NCBI GenBank assembly: GCA_030576275.1
Contig: JALIBN010000026.1
Span: 58,665 to 122,664, forward strand
From: Pseudomonadota bacterium
GTDB taxonomy: Bacteria > Pseudomonadota > Gammaproteobacteria > Nitrosococcales > Methylophagaceae
Length of the DNA stretch: 64,000 nt
Direction of reading: 5' to 3'
Part shown: positions 48,780 through 58,384 of the stretch, one piece after another
How positions within the stretch are numbered: position 1 is the first letter of the stretch
How the letters are laid out: each line of letters opens with the position of its first letter
Notes under the pieces: model-generated
Seen by the model: only the letters and a program-made list of their open reading frames with translations
What the model was told of the DNA's origin: nothing
Database searches by the model: none
Made by a program: the position numbers and the translations under genes

Positions 48780-49730
48780 TTACTGTTCACCAAGTGTTTT
48801 GAAATGTTGGTTTATATCCTTAAGATTATGTTGAATATAATTAAGGAATGCTTGAGCTACCGTCGTTGGATGTTTGCCTGAAGGATAAACTAAGCACCAG
48901 CTTCGTCTTAGTGGAAATCCTTTTATAGCTACCGTTTTAATACTGCCAATTTTCAGCTCAGCTAATACGCTAAGTTTTGGCAATACTGCAACTCCCATAC
49001 CAGCGATTACACCATGTTTAATCGCTTCATTTGAGCCCATTTCCATGAAAGGATTGATAGTAAGGCGATGTTGCTGACAATGTTGTTCTAGAGCTAGACG
49101 AGTACCTGACCCTGCTTCGCGTAGCAATAGATTGGCATCTAGAAATTGCTGTGGCGTTAGTTTATTTCTTCGCTTTAATGAATGTGCCGCTGAAATAACG
49201 GGTATTAATTCATTATCAAGAAAAGGTAATGAATACAATGCACGATCACTTGGCACCATACCCATGATTAACAGATCATCAGTGTTGTTATCTAGTAAAG
49301 TCAATGCTTGACCGCGATTGACTATCCTAAGCTTAACGTTGACACCTGGGTGTAAATCCATGAAACCTTTTAACAAATAAGGCACTATTGATTGTACTGT
49401 TGTCACAGCACCAAGACTTAATTCTCCAGATAGTCTGCCATCAAGACTATGCAAATCACTCTGCAAATAACCCACTTGATCAAACATTTTCTCCACGCGT
49501 TGTGCGACATGTTCGCCAGCACGTGTGCAATAAACTTTGCGGCCAACATACTCGAATAATGGTTGCCCTAGCGCCTCTTCAAGCTTGCGAATTTGTGAGC
49601 TTACAGCTGGCTGAGTTAAACCGAGCAAATCTGCCGCTTTTCGGTAACCTTGTTGCTCATAAACCGCCCGGAAAACCTGTAGTTGGCGAAAGGAAAGACG
49701 ACTGAGTAATTGCTGGAAAGTTTGTTGCAT
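48780..49730 (-). CDS. pycR: LysR-family regulator, probably of pyruvate carboxylase
   Basis: 316 residues. A winged helix-turn-helix (LQVFRAVYEQQGYRKAADLL, LTQPAVSSQIRKLEEALGQP) precedes a LysR substrate-binding domain (about 95-300, with LLREAGSGTRLALEQHCQQH). It resembles the CbbR/CysB group. It is divergent from pycA-pycB, the arrangement of PycR in Pseudomonas. The symbol rests on context. Its own binding site is likely in the 118-base shared promoter. Confidence 0.8.
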   Translation of the reverse strand: MQQTFQQLLSRLSFRQLQVFRAVYEQQGYRKAADLLGLTQPAVSSQIRKLEEALGQPLFEYVGRKVYCTRAGEHVAQRVEKMFDQVGYLQSDLHSLDGRLSGELSLGAVTTVQSIVPYLLKGFMDLHPGVNVKLRIVNRGQALTLLDNNTDDLLIMGMVPSDRALYSLPFLDNELIPVISAAHSLKRRNKLTPQQFLDANLLLREAGSGTRLALEQHCQQHRLTINPFMEMGSNEAIKHGVIAGMGVAVLPKLSVLAELKIGSIKTVAIKGFPLRRSWCLVYPSGKHPTTVAQAFLNYIQHNLKDINQHFKTLGEQ

Positions 49731-49751
49731 TACATCCCTTTAGAATTATAT

Positions 49752-49767
49752 ATAAGGTTTAGCTTAT
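49752..49767. promoter_or_regulatory. Candidate LysR operator palindrome
   Basis: ATAAG and CTTAT form an inverted repeat with a six-base spacer in the intergenic region shared by the LysR gene and pycA. The length and symmetry are close to a LysR box (T-N11-A class), although the spacing is one base longer. The site is 21 bases from the LysR start. Confidence 0.45.
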
Positions 49768-49848
49768 CACTGACAAAAATTATATCAATTATTCTTTATG
49801 TAGTGTTTACTCTAAGCTTGCTAGAAATTAAAACTTGAGAGTATCGCG

Positions 49849-51264
49849 ATGCTAAAAAAAGTTCTGATCGCTAATCGGGGTGAAATAGCCGTACGCATTA
49901 TCCGAGCCTGTGCTGAGATGGGTATACGTTCAGTGGCCATTTATACCGAACCTGACCGTTACGGCCTTCACGTCAAAAGGGCAGACCAATCATTTCTGCT
50001 TGGTGAAGATCCCTTAGCTGGTTATCTCGATCCTTTACGAATTGTGAAGCTTGCTGTAGAAACTGGCTGTGATGCGATTCATCCGGGTTATGGTTTTCTG
50101 TCGGAAAATGCTGAGTTTGCTCGTCTTTGCGAAAAAAACAACATCACTTTTATTGGCCCAAAATCGAGTGTGATCGCTGGCATGGGCGATAAGACGGCCG
50201 CTCGTGACAGCATGAGAAAAGCTGGCGTCCCTATAACGCCAGGTTCAGAAGGCAATCTAGCAGACTTGAATGAAGCTTTAGCATTGGCAGATGAGTTTGG
50301 CTATCCAATTATGATCAAGGCGACATCTGGCGGTGGTGGCCGAGGAATTAGACGTTGTGATAATGCAGTTGAACTGCGCCAGCAATATCCGCGTGTAATC
50401 TCAGAAGCAACCAAAGCTTTTGGTTCTGCAGAGGTTTTTTTAGAAAAATGTATTGTTAATCCCCGTCATATCGAAGTGCAAATTTTAGCGGATAAACATG
50501 GCAATGTGATTCACTTGTATGAACGTGATTGTTCTATTCAACGACGCAACCAAAAGTTGATTGAAATTGCTCCTAGTCCACAACTTACGCCAGAACAACG
50601 CGACTATATGGGTAACTTGGCTGTAAGGGCGGCAAAGGCCGTCGGCTACGAAAATGCCGGTACAGTTGAGTTTCTGCTTACCGGTAATGAAGTTTATTTC
50701 ATGGAAATGAATACCCGAATTCAGGTAGAGCACACGATTACTGAGCAGATTACGGGCGTTGATATTGTGCGTGAACAACTTCGAATTGCTGCTGGTCTCA
50801 CGCTCAGTTATCGTCAGCAGGATATCCAGTATCGAGGTTTTGCCCTGCAATTTCGTATTAATGCTGAAGATCCAAAAAATGATTTTCTGCCCAGCTTCGG
50901 CCGTATTACCCATTATTACGCACCAGGTGGCCCGGGTGTACGAGTTGATACTGCGATATACACTGGTTATGAAATCCCGCCCTATTTTGACTCAATGTGT
51001 TTGAAACTGGTGGTATGGGCTTTGGACTGGGAAGATGTGCTCAACCGAGGCCAGCGAGCACTTGATGATATGCGCTTACATGGTATTAAAACCACAGCCA
51101 ATTATTACAAACAGATCCTTAACCATCCCGACTTTCGTTCAGGTGAATTCAATACCAGTTTTGTACCTGATCATCCCGAACTACTAAACTATTCCGATAA
51201 ACAACATCCGAGCGCGGTTGCGCTGGCATTGGCCGCTGCTATAGCAGCCCATACAGGCTGGTAA
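49849..51264 (+). CDS. pycA: Pyruvate carboxylase subunit A (biotin carboxylase)
   Basis: 471 residues. LKKVLIANRGEIAVRIIRAC, HPGYGFLSENAEFARLC, IKATSGGGGRGIRRCDNAVE, EKCIVNPRHIEVQIL, RDCSIQRRNQKLIEIAPSP and VYFMEMNTRIQVEHTITEQI are the biotin carboxylase motifs. It carboxylates biotin on PycB using ATP and bicarbonate. AccC is very similar; the neighbour encodes the carboxyltransferase of the pyruvate type, which favours PycA. It is 24 bases upstream of pycB. Confidence 0.93.
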   Translation: MLKKVLIANRGEIAVRIIRACAEMGIRSVAIYTEPDRYGLHVKRADQSFLLGEDPLAGYLDPLRIVKLAVETGCDAIHPGYGFLSENAEFARLCEKNNITFIGPKSSVIAGMGDKTAARDSMRKAGVPITPGSEGNLADLNEALALADEFGYPIMIKATSGGGGRGIRRCDNAVELRQQYPRVISEATKAFGSAEVFLEKCIVNPRHIEVQILADKHGNVIHLYERDCSIQRRNQKLIEIAPSPQLTPEQRDYMGNLAVRAAKAVGYENAGTVEFLLTGNEVYFMEMNTRIQVEHTITEQITGVDIVREQLRIAAGLTLSYRQQDIQYRGFALQFRINAEDPKNDFLPSFGRITHYYAPGGPGVRVDTAIYTGYEIPPYFDSMCLKLVVWALDWEDVLNRGQRALDDMRLHGIKTTANYYKQILNHPDFRSGEFNTSFVPDHPELLNYSDKQHPSAVALALAAAIAAHTGW

Positions 51265-51288
51265 GCCTAAGTACCGCTGGAGAAATTA

Positions 51289-53082
51289 ATGAAACCAATA
51301 AGAGTTACCGACGTTATTTTACGTGATGCACATCAGTCTCTGATTGCCACTCGCATGCGCACCGATGACATGCTACCAATTTGTGACAAGCTAGATAGGG
51401 TGGGCTACTGGTCACTAGAAGTTTGGGGTGGTGCTACCTTTGATGCCTGCGTACGTTTTCTTAAAGAAGACCCTTGGGAAAGACTACGCTTACTCAAAAA
51501 GGCGCTGCCTAATACTCGTTTACAGATGTTGCTACGTGGTCAGAATTTGCTAGGGTATCGGCATTATGCTGATGATGTGGTTAGCGCTTTTGTTGCTCGT
51601 GCGGCAGAAAATGGTATCGATGTATTCAGAGTGTTTGATGCGCTCAATGATTTACGCAATTTAGAAACTGCGATGACGGCAGTGAAAAAAGCAGGTAAAC
51701 ATGCACAGGGCACTATTGCTTATACCACTAGTCCAGTTCATACCCCTGAATTATTCGTCTCCCAAGCCAAGGCTTTACGTGACATGGGCGCCGATTCTAT
51801 TGTTATTAAGGACATGGCCGGGCTACTAGCACCTTATCCGACCTATGATTTGGTCAAGGCAATTAAGGCTGAGGTTGATTTGCCTTTGGTTCTTCACAGT
51901 CATTCGACAGCGGGTTTAGCTGCACAATGCCAGCTGAAAGCAATTGAAGCTGGCGCTGACGGAATTGATACTGCCATATCAGCCTTTGCTTGGGGCACTA
52001 GTCATCCAGCAACAGAATCGCAAGTTGCGGCCTTACGCAATACTGAATGGGATACCGGACTAGATCTTGAGCTTTTAGGTGAAATTGCCAGCTATTTCCG
52101 CGACATTCGCCAAAAATATCATCAATTTGAAAGTGAATTTACTCGCGAAGATGTATCAGTTCAAATTAACCAGGTTCCTGGTGGCATGATGTCGAATCTG
52201 GCTAACCAACTCAAAGAACAAAATGCAATTGATCGTATTCAAGAGGTATTTGAAGAAATTCCGAGGGTTAGAGCTGATCTAGGCTATCCACCATTGGTGA
52301 CACCGACATCGCAAATTGTTGGTACTCAGGCGGTCTATAATGTACTTGCTGGCGAGCGTTACAAAACCATTACCAACGAGGTAAAACGTTATTTGCAAGG
52401 CGGTTATGGTCAAGCACCTGCACCCGTTAATTATCAGTTACAGAAAAAAGCCATTGGTAATGAGCAGGTTATTGATTCTCGTCCCGCCGATGGTTTGTCA
52501 CCTGAAATGAACAAGTTAAGGGCTGAAATCGGAGCACTGGCTTTATCCGAAGACGACGTCCTGACCTATGCCATGTTTCCGGAACTAGGTCGTGAGTTTT
52601 TACAACAACGCCAAGACGGAACATTAAAGCCTGAGGTATTATTACCTGCGAATGGAGTCAGGCAGGGTAGTGAAGCTATGGCGACCGAGTTCAAAATCGA
52701 TGTACATGGTGAAAGCTACGATGTTGCCATTACCGGTGTTGGCGATGTGGGTGGTGGTAAACGCAAGTTTTACCTTTCTCTTGATGGTATGCCAGAAGAA
52801 GTTACCTTTGAAGCGCTTAATGAATATGTCAGCGCGAGCGGCGGCAACGATCGGAAAAAAGCCACTGAACCTGGACACGTATCTGCGCCATTACCTGGCA
52901 ACGTCTTTGAAATCTTTGTTAAGGAAGGTGATAAGGTCGAAGCTGGTCAAGCCCTGCTAGTTATGGAAGCAATGAAGATGGAAACCGAACTGCTGGCTAA
53001 TATTTCAGGCTCTATTAAAGCCGTTTATGTCAGTAAAGGCGATCGTGTTACGCCAGGAGAAACGCTGATAGAAATAGTTTAA
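51289..53082 (+). CDS. pycB: Pyruvate carboxylase subunit B (carboxyltransferase and biotin carrier)
   Basis: 597 residues. Residues about 1-275 are the HMGL-like catalytic domain (VILRDAHQSLIATRMRTDDM, GGATFDACVRF, IKDMAGLLAPYPTYDLVKA, LHSHSTAGLA). The middle PYC/OADA domain includes QINQVPGGMMSNLANQLKEQ. The C-terminal biotinyl domain has VMEAMKMETELLANISG, with the biotin lysine. Oxaloacetate decarboxylase alpha is nearly identical in architecture. Neither OAD beta nor gamma is present, and pycA is adjacent, so synthesis of oxaloacetate is the likelier role. Confidence 0.92.
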   Translation: MKPIRVTDVILRDAHQSLIATRMRTDDMLPICDKLDRVGYWSLEVWGGATFDACVRFLKEDPWERLRLLKKALPNTRLQMLLRGQNLLGYRHYADDVVSAFVARAAENGIDVFRVFDALNDLRNLETAMTAVKKAGKHAQGTIAYTTSPVHTPELFVSQAKALRDMGADSIVIKDMAGLLAPYPTYDLVKAIKAEVDLPLVLHSHSTAGLAAQCQLKAIEAGADGIDTAISAFAWGTSHPATESQVAALRNTEWDTGLDLELLGEIASYFRDIRQKYHQFESEFTREDVSVQINQVPGGMMSNLANQLKEQNAIDRIQEVFEEIPRVRADLGYPPLVTPTSQIVGTQAVYNVLAGERYKTITNEVKRYLQGGYGQAPAPVNYQLQKKAIGNEQVIDSRPADGLSPEMNKLRAEIGALALSEDDVLTYAMFPELGREFLQQRQDGTLKPEVLLPANGVRQGSEAMATEFKIDVHGESYDVAITGVGDVGGGKRKFYLSLDGMPEEVTFEALNEYVSASGGNDRKKATEPGHVSAPLPGNVFEIFVKEGDKVEAGQALLVMEAMKMETELLANISGSIKAVYVSKGDRVTPGETLIEIV

Positions 53083-53100
53083 CTTATACTTTCTTCAAGT

Positions 53101-53144
53101 AATATCAAGGCCTCAGTAGAAAATTCTACTGAGGCCTTGATATT
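53101..53144 (+). terminator. Strong hairpin after pycB
   Basis: Arms at 53101-53120 and 53125-53144 are perfect complements over 20 bases, with AAAT as the loop and TT after the second arm. The hairpin lies 18 bases past the pycB stop and ends about 77 bases before the next gene on the other strand. It should stop transcription of pycAB, and being symmetrical may serve both directions. Confidence 0.75.
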
Positions 53145-53221
53145 TTGGCTTCTAAGATATGACTAGAGACGAACTATTCACAAATCTGTAATTTAGTTAC
53201 CTTAAGTAATTGTTGTTATGT

Positions 53222-55148
53222 CTAATTTTTAAGTCGCTTTATTAGCTTATCCAAAGCTACATTAACTAAATCTAAGCTATCCCCTGATGTCATTAAGTCA
53301 TTAATACTGGCGGTTACTAGGTCTGAATGTTGTTTGATTATGGTACTATTTTGTGCTATTTCATCAACAGTTAAGGCTTGTTCTTGAGTTGATTCAGCGA
53401 TGCTGGCATCCAACTGGGTTATGTTTTCAACGGCCTTGATAACAGGTTCTATCGCGCTTTGAGTATTACTCATTTGACTGACGCACTTTTGTGCGGCCTT
53501 ACTTTGAATATTGACCGTTTCAGAAGCTTCGACACTGGAGGCGACTAATTGTTGAATAATGGTAAGGATTTCATCGGTAGATGACGTTGTTCTAGAGGCT
53601 AACTGCCTAACTTCATCAGCAACAACGGCAAAACCACGACCATGTTCACCGGCTCTTGCCGCTTCAATGGCTGCATTTAAGGCTAAGAGATTAGTCTGCT
53701 CAGCAACGTTTTGTATTACTTCTAAAACGGCACCGATATTTTTACCGTTTTCTTCTAGTCGGATCATTATTTGCTCAATGGAAATCAGATTAGTAGCTAA
53801 AGTCCGTACCGATAATGCCGTTTAGCTGAGTTGTTCGATGGCATCAGCAGTCGCCTGATTAGCTAAGGTCGCAGATGTTGATGCATTAGCCGCATTATCA
53901 GCCACGCCTTTAAACGAATAGGATAATTGTGTTACTGCTGTCGCGACTTGTTCAGTCGAAGTGTTTTGCTCACGCGTTAATGATAGGGCTTTCACTGCGA
54001 CTGTTCGCATATCATTACTGGCGCTAATAATTTGTTGTGATTCAATACCGAACTGATCAATAAGCGTCGCTAAATGGGCTTGAAGTTGGAGACCTGATTT
54101 CTCTACAGAGATTACTTCTTGATAATTCATATTTGCGTGTAAGGTCTGAGTATAATTACCTTTTAATAACTTCCTAAGAAACACTTCAAGTTGTATCAAA
54201 TGAACAATCACTCTGTTTTGTAAGATAAACAATAAAGTGACAGCAATGACTATGACGGCAATAGAAAAAAGCATTACCCATTTCACACGCCATGTTACAA
54301 CTTTTTTAATATCATCTATTTGACTCTGATAGCTATTAAGTAATGATCCATTGAGCCATTGAGCTTTGTTTGACTTTCTTTAGAGCGAATTGCGAGCTCT
54401 GTCGTATTATCCAATTCTTTGCTATAGCGGTTTGTAAGCGATGAGGTTGAGTTGAGACTTAATTGACCCTTTTCTTCAGGTTTTTCTGGCATTAAAGCAT
54501 TTTCATCAACTTCAGTGTATTTGCCAAAGCGGGACAAATCGATCGTGTTATCTAGTGTGTCAGAAAAAGAACTATTTTCATTAATCAATACCTGTTTAGA
54601 ATTATCTGATGGATTATCAAAATATTGTTGCCGATACAAAGTGATTTTTTCTAATGACTGATTGAGTTGAAGCAACTGATCATAAAACTTGATTTTGCTA
54701 AGGTAATCATAGGTCTCAGCATCATTTACATATTGTCGCAGTTGGTTAAGTTCGTTTGCACGTTCACGTTCATTATTAATAAGTAAAGCTTGTGGATTAC
54801 CAGCGAGTTTACCCGCTGATCTTAACAATCGGACATTGTCCTGAAGTTGTTTTATTGAGTGTTGAATATCAAGATTATCCTGCTCATTTAACCAAGTAAT
54901 CTCGGTAAGCAGTAAGCCATCAAGTATGGCTTCTGCTTGCTGTAAAGTGTCGGCATGACCAGTGACTAAATAGCGCTCTAAAAGAATACGTGCATCAGTG
55001 TCAAAGGCGAATTTATATTTTTAAAGGTTTGCGATATTTTGTAAGGCTTATCTAGCTCGTTCCAGCCCCATATACCGATGACAACGGCACTAATGATAAA
55101 ACTAACAATTATGGTGATTAGTATTTTAGATACATCAGATAATTTCAC
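53222..55148 (-). pseudogene. Methyl-accepting chemotaxis protein, broken by frameshifts and a stop
   Basis: The gene starts at a GTG (55148) with a membrane helix (KILITIIVSFIISAVVIGIW). It changes frame at an A-run near 55018. It continues through a long helical periplasmic domain (LLERYLVTGHADTLQQAEAI, LTEITWLNEQDNLDIQHSIK) and changes frame again near 54330. It then goes through the second helix (WVMLFSIAVIVIAVTLLFIL) and a HAMP-like linker. An in-frame TAA at 53822-53824 cuts it before the signalling hairpin ([20 protein letters not shown]). The hairpin itself is intact to the end at 53222. All the parts of one receptor are present, so the decay is recent. Confidence 0.87.
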
Positions 55149-55352
55149 GCTTCACCACTATAAGTAATTTAACCAACTTAATAGTGTAAGTTTTAATTAT
55201 GATAATTTTGTTACACGAGAAGATAGTGTTACAGCAAGGGGCACGCGAGTAAATAGATTGTTGGACACTGGCTAGCGACTTATAAAATTATTAAAATAAT
55301 GTTTGTAAATTTTACTGTTGCGCGAAGAGAATATCGCTTGTGCGATGTTCTT

Positions 55353-55829
55353 TTACCAACGATATTTATCAAAATTCTCTGGATTAGCCCAGAATCGACT
55401 ATTAAGCCAATCGCGTTTAGGCTGATACGTTTCGATGGCATAACTATATAGTTGATAATTATCAACCACTGCAATGTGTTTCATTCCGAGTGCAAGATAG
55501 TCCGCTAATTGCCAGCCTTGTTGTGTTGATAGCGTTATTTCAGATATAACAATAATATGTTGTGCATGCGCATTTCGCATCAAGCCTAGCCATTGCATTG
55601 CTGGCGACTTTGGCAATGTCTCTGTGATATCGCTGATAATGGCTAAGTCTATTGTCGGTAAATCAACCAGCTGTTGTATACTAAACGGTGTTTTCAATAT
55701 GTGGGGGCTGGTATCGTGCCACTCTTTACAGGAATTAATCGCAATATCACCCGCAAGCAATAGTGACTGGTGCTGACATTGCTTAATCAAAGGCGAAAGT
55801 ATCGTTGCTAAATCTAAAGAAGTGCTCAT
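55353..55829 (-). CDS. Conserved protein of unknown function (possibly DUF6231-like)
   Basis: 158 residues: SLLLAGDIAINSCKEWHDTS, LPTIDLAIISDITETLPKSP, HIIVISEITLSTQQGWQLAD and YLALGMKHIAVVDNYQLYSY. The alternating strands and helices suggest a small Rossmann-like fold. It ends with PKRDWLNSRFWANPENFDKY. It is divergent from the ycgN-like gene and their ATG codons overlap on opposite strands. The family name is from memory and uncertain; the function is not known. Confidence 0.6.
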   Translation of the reverse strand: MSTSLDLATILSPLIKQCQHQSLLLAGDIAINSCKEWHDTSPHILKTPFSIQQLVDLPTIDLAIISDITETLPKSPAMQWLGLMRNAHAQHIIVISEITLSTQQGWQLADYLALGMKHIAVVDNYQLYSYAIETYQPKRDWLNSRFWANPENFDKYRW

Positions 55830-56307
55830 GACTGAACAGGATAAAACATCTAAAGAATTCTGGAAAGAAAAGCGTTTAAGCCAAATGAGTCATGACGAGT
55901 GGGAAAGCTTGTGTGATGGTTGTGGGCGTTGTTGTTTACATAAACTAGAAGATGAAGATGATGGGCAGATTTATTACACGCGCGCCGCTTGTACCTTATT
56001 GGATGTGTCCAGTTGCCGCTGCAAAGATTATGGCAACCGCGAAACATTAATGCCTGACTGCATACAATTAAGTGTTGATCATGCTGAATATTTTGATTGG
56101 TTGCCCGAAACCTGTGCCTACCGTCTTTTAGCTGAAGGTGAACCTTTACCTGAATGGCATCCGTTAATTACCGGCGATCCTACTAGCGTAATTAAGGCGG
56201 GGATTTCTGTTCGTGATTTTGCGAAACCGCTCAGTGAGGTTGAAAATCTATCAGATGAAGTTATTTCTTTACTAGAAGCTGGAATAGCGAGTCAGGATGA
56301 CGCCTGA
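55828..56307 (+). CDS. ycgN: YcgN-family cysteine cluster protein
   Basis: 159 residues from the ATG at 55828; a GTG at 55822 is possible. WESLCDGCGRCCLHKLEDED and YYTRAACTLLDVSSCRCKDY are the cysteine motifs, with LPETCAYRLLAEGEPLPEWH typical of YcgN. The family may bind zinc or iron; its role is unknown. Its last bases overlap the next gene by 11 bases. Confidence 0.9.
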   Translation: MTEQDKTSKEFWKEKRLSQMSHDEWESLCDGCGRCCLHKLEDEDDGQIYYTRAACTLLDVSSCRCKDYGNRETLMPDCIQLSVDHAEYFDWLPETCAYRLLAEGEPLPEWHPLITGDPTSVIKAGISVRDFAKPLSEVENLSDEVISLLEAGIASQDDA

Positions 56308-56722
56308 AGAGAGTAAAGAGTTAACCGCGCGCTTAGAAAAAGCAGCACTTCTCTTATTAAGCTTAGATATTTATCGAAAGCCAGATGATTTAGCCCGCCG
56401 CTTCGGATTACCGATACCGGTTGTGCGTTTCTGGTGGCGAAACACCGATCAGGAAAAAAAAGCGATAGCTGATCGTGATTTGACGCTTAAACAGGCAAAA
56501 ACGATTCGTAAAGCAACACAAACACTAGAAGGTTGGGAAAAAGTAAAGCGCTACCGCCCTGAATGTGGTGCTAAGCTTGCCAATGGTCGCCGATGTAAAC
56601 TTTCGGTGGTTATTAGACAGCCTGAAGGTTGGGATCAAGGGTGTTTAGCTGATCGTTGCCGTATGCATGGCGGTTCGTCGAGACGAATACGCAAGAAAAA
56701 AGTCGAAGATGACAAAACATAA
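56297..56722 (+). CDS. Small protein with HTH-like N terminus and cysteine/HGG motif
   Basis: 141 residues. The first half looks like a helix-turn-helix (RKPDDLARRFGLPIPVVRFW). The second half has CGAKLANGRRCK and CLADRCRMHGGSSRR, similar to the cysteine-HGG motif seen in phage terminase-linked proteins. The C terminus is basic (RRIRKKK). It may bind nucleic acid. It overlaps ycgN by 11 bases, so the two are translated together. I do not recognise a named family. Confidence 0.65.
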   Translation: MTPEESKELTARLEKAALLLLSLDIYRKPDDLARRFGLPIPVVRFWWRNTDQEKKAIADRDLTLKQAKTIRKATQTLEGWEKVKRYRPECGAKLANGRRCKLSVVIRQPEGWDQGCLADRCRMHGGSSRRIRKKKVEDDKT

Positions 56723-56780
56723 ATCATATCGATAGCAACAATAGTAATTAACATTTTCCTTTTAAGAGTTTAAATAAAAG

Positions 56781-58076
56781 ATGACCGACCGCACCGCTTT
56801 AAATGAGTTTAATCAAAATTTATTAGAATTTTTAGACGCATCACCGACGCCATTTCATGCAGTAGAAACCATGCGAACTCGGCTTGATGAAAAAGGCTTT
56901 AGATTTTTAGATGAAAAAGAAGCTTGGGGTAAATTAGTCGCGGGCCGATATTATGTAACACGTAACGATTCATCCATCCTCGCATTTACCCTGCCTGATG
57001 TGGATTTGGCTACTATTGGTTTTCATATGATCGGTACACATACTGATAGCCCATGTTTACAAGTCAAGCCGAGGCCAGAAAAAGTAAGTCACACATTATG
57101 GCAATTAGGCGTTGAGGTTTATGGCGGCGCTTTGCTTAATCCTTGGTTTGATCGTGATTTATCAATGGCAGGACGAGTAAGTTTCCTTGATTCAAATCAG
57201 CTGATTCAACACACACTAATTGATTTTAAAAAAGCGATTGCGACGATTCCTAGTTTGGCTATACATCTTGATCGGGACGTTAACCAGAGCCGAAGTATAA
57301 ATCCGCAGATGCATTTGCCACCGATTGTGATGCAGCTTGATAAAGGCCAAACTAAAGATTTTCGTGATTTACTACTAGAACAGGTTAAGCAGCAGCAACC
57401 AGCTTGCGATATAACTAAAGTCTTAGATTATGAAATCAGTCTGTACGATACTCAAGTTGCCGCCGTTATAGGTTTGAAGGATGATTTTATCAGTAGTGCC
57501 AGACTTGATAATCTACTGAGCTGTCATGTTGGCTTGAATGCTTTACTCAAGGCTGATGGCAATACGCCTAGCTTACTGATATGCACGGATCATGAAGAAG
57601 TCGGCAGTATGTCTACTTCGGGCGCACAGGGTTCGTTATTGGAATCAGTACTAATGCGATTATGTACAGATATCGAATCTCATCATCGAATGATTCAACG
57701 TTCCATTATGATCTCAGTGGATAATGCTCATGCGATTCATCCGAATTTTGCCGACAAACATGATGCCGAACATGGCCCTAAACTTAATCATGGGCCAGTG
57801 ATTAAATCTAATGCCAATCAACGTTATGCGACCAATAGCGAAACTAGTGCATTTTTTCGTCAATTGTGTGATCAGGTTGACGTGCCAGTACAAGACTTTG
57901 TTGTGCGGAGCGATATGGCATGTGGCAGTACAATTGGCCCACTTACCGCTGCGGCCCTAGGCGTAAAAACATTAGATATAGGCGTACCTACTTTTGGCAT
58001 GCACTCTATTCGTGAACTCGCGGGTAGCCAAGATGCCTTCATGCTAGATAAAGCTTTAACTCAATTTTTTAGATAA
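56781..58076 (+). CDS. apeB: M18-family aminopeptidase
   Basis: 431 residues. [20 protein letters not shown] starts it, and [17 protein letters not shown] has the first metal histidine and aspartate. [35 protein letters not shown] (catalytic and metal glutamates), [20 protein letters not shown] and [20 protein letters not shown] (last metal histidine) complete the two-metal site. It cleaves N-terminal, mostly acidic, residues from peptides. The gene is separate from its neighbours by 58 and 21 bases. Confidence 0.94.
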   Translation: MTDRTALNEFNQNLLEFLDASPTPFHAVETMRTRLDEKGFRFLDEKEAWGKLVAGRYYVTRNDSSILAFTLPDVDLATIGFHMIGTHTDSPCLQVKPRPEKVSHTLWQLGVEVYGGALLNPWFDRDLSMAGRVSFLDSNQLIQHTLIDFKKAIATIPSLAIHLDRDVNQSRSINPQMHLPPIVMQLDKGQTKDFRDLLLEQVKQQQPACDITKVLDYEISLYDTQVAAVIGLKDDFISSARLDNLLSCHVGLNALLKADGNTPSLLICTDHEEVGSMSTSGAQGSLLESVLMRLCTDIESHHRMIQRSIMISVDNAHAIHPNFADKHDAEHGPKLNHGPVIKSNANQRYATNSETSAFFRQLCDQVDVPVQDFVVRSDMACGSTIGPLTAAALGVKTLDIGVPTFGMHSIRELAGSQDAFMLDKALTQFFR

Positions 58077-58097
58077 CTTTAATAAAGGAACAGCATT

Positions 58098-58382
58098 ATG
58101 GCTGAGACAGTAGATGAATTAACGGTCGAATATATGGAAGGTGACGATATTACCGTCAAAGAATTAGACAAGGTTGTATTAACGAAAGGTGCTTGGGCTA
58201 CCTTGATGTATCGTTATCAAGATCTTGATCGTAAAACAGGTGAGTTTGGACCCGATAAATATACTATCCGTCGTTATCAAAAACGTAATGGTGAATATAG
58301 CCAACGTTCGAAATTTAATATCTCAAGTAAAGATCAAGCGACCAAAATAATTGAAGCTTTAAGCAAGTGGATTGAAGACTAA
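58098..58382 (+). CDS. Small conserved protein, PC4-like pattern
   Basis: 94 residues, acidic at the start (ELTVEYMEGDDITVKELDKV), then LTKGAWATLMYRYQDLD and KYTIRRYQKRNGEYSQRSKF, ending ATKIIEALSKWIED. Four strands then one helix are compatible with the PC4/whirly-like single-strand-binding fold, but this is a guess from secondary structure. A good AAAGGA precedes the ATG. It is two bases from the DUF445 gene. Confidence 0.6.
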   Translation: MAETVDELTVEYMEGDDITVKELDKVVLTKGAWATLMYRYQDLDRKTGEFGPDKYTIRRYQKRNGEYSQRSKFNISSKDQATKIIEALSKWIED

Positions 58383-58384
58383 AA

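Noticed and set aside
51289..53082. Oxaloacetate decarboxylase alpha subunit
   Set aside because: The beta and gamma subunit genes are absent and the partner gene codes for a biotin carboxylase, so pyruvate carboxylase B fits better.
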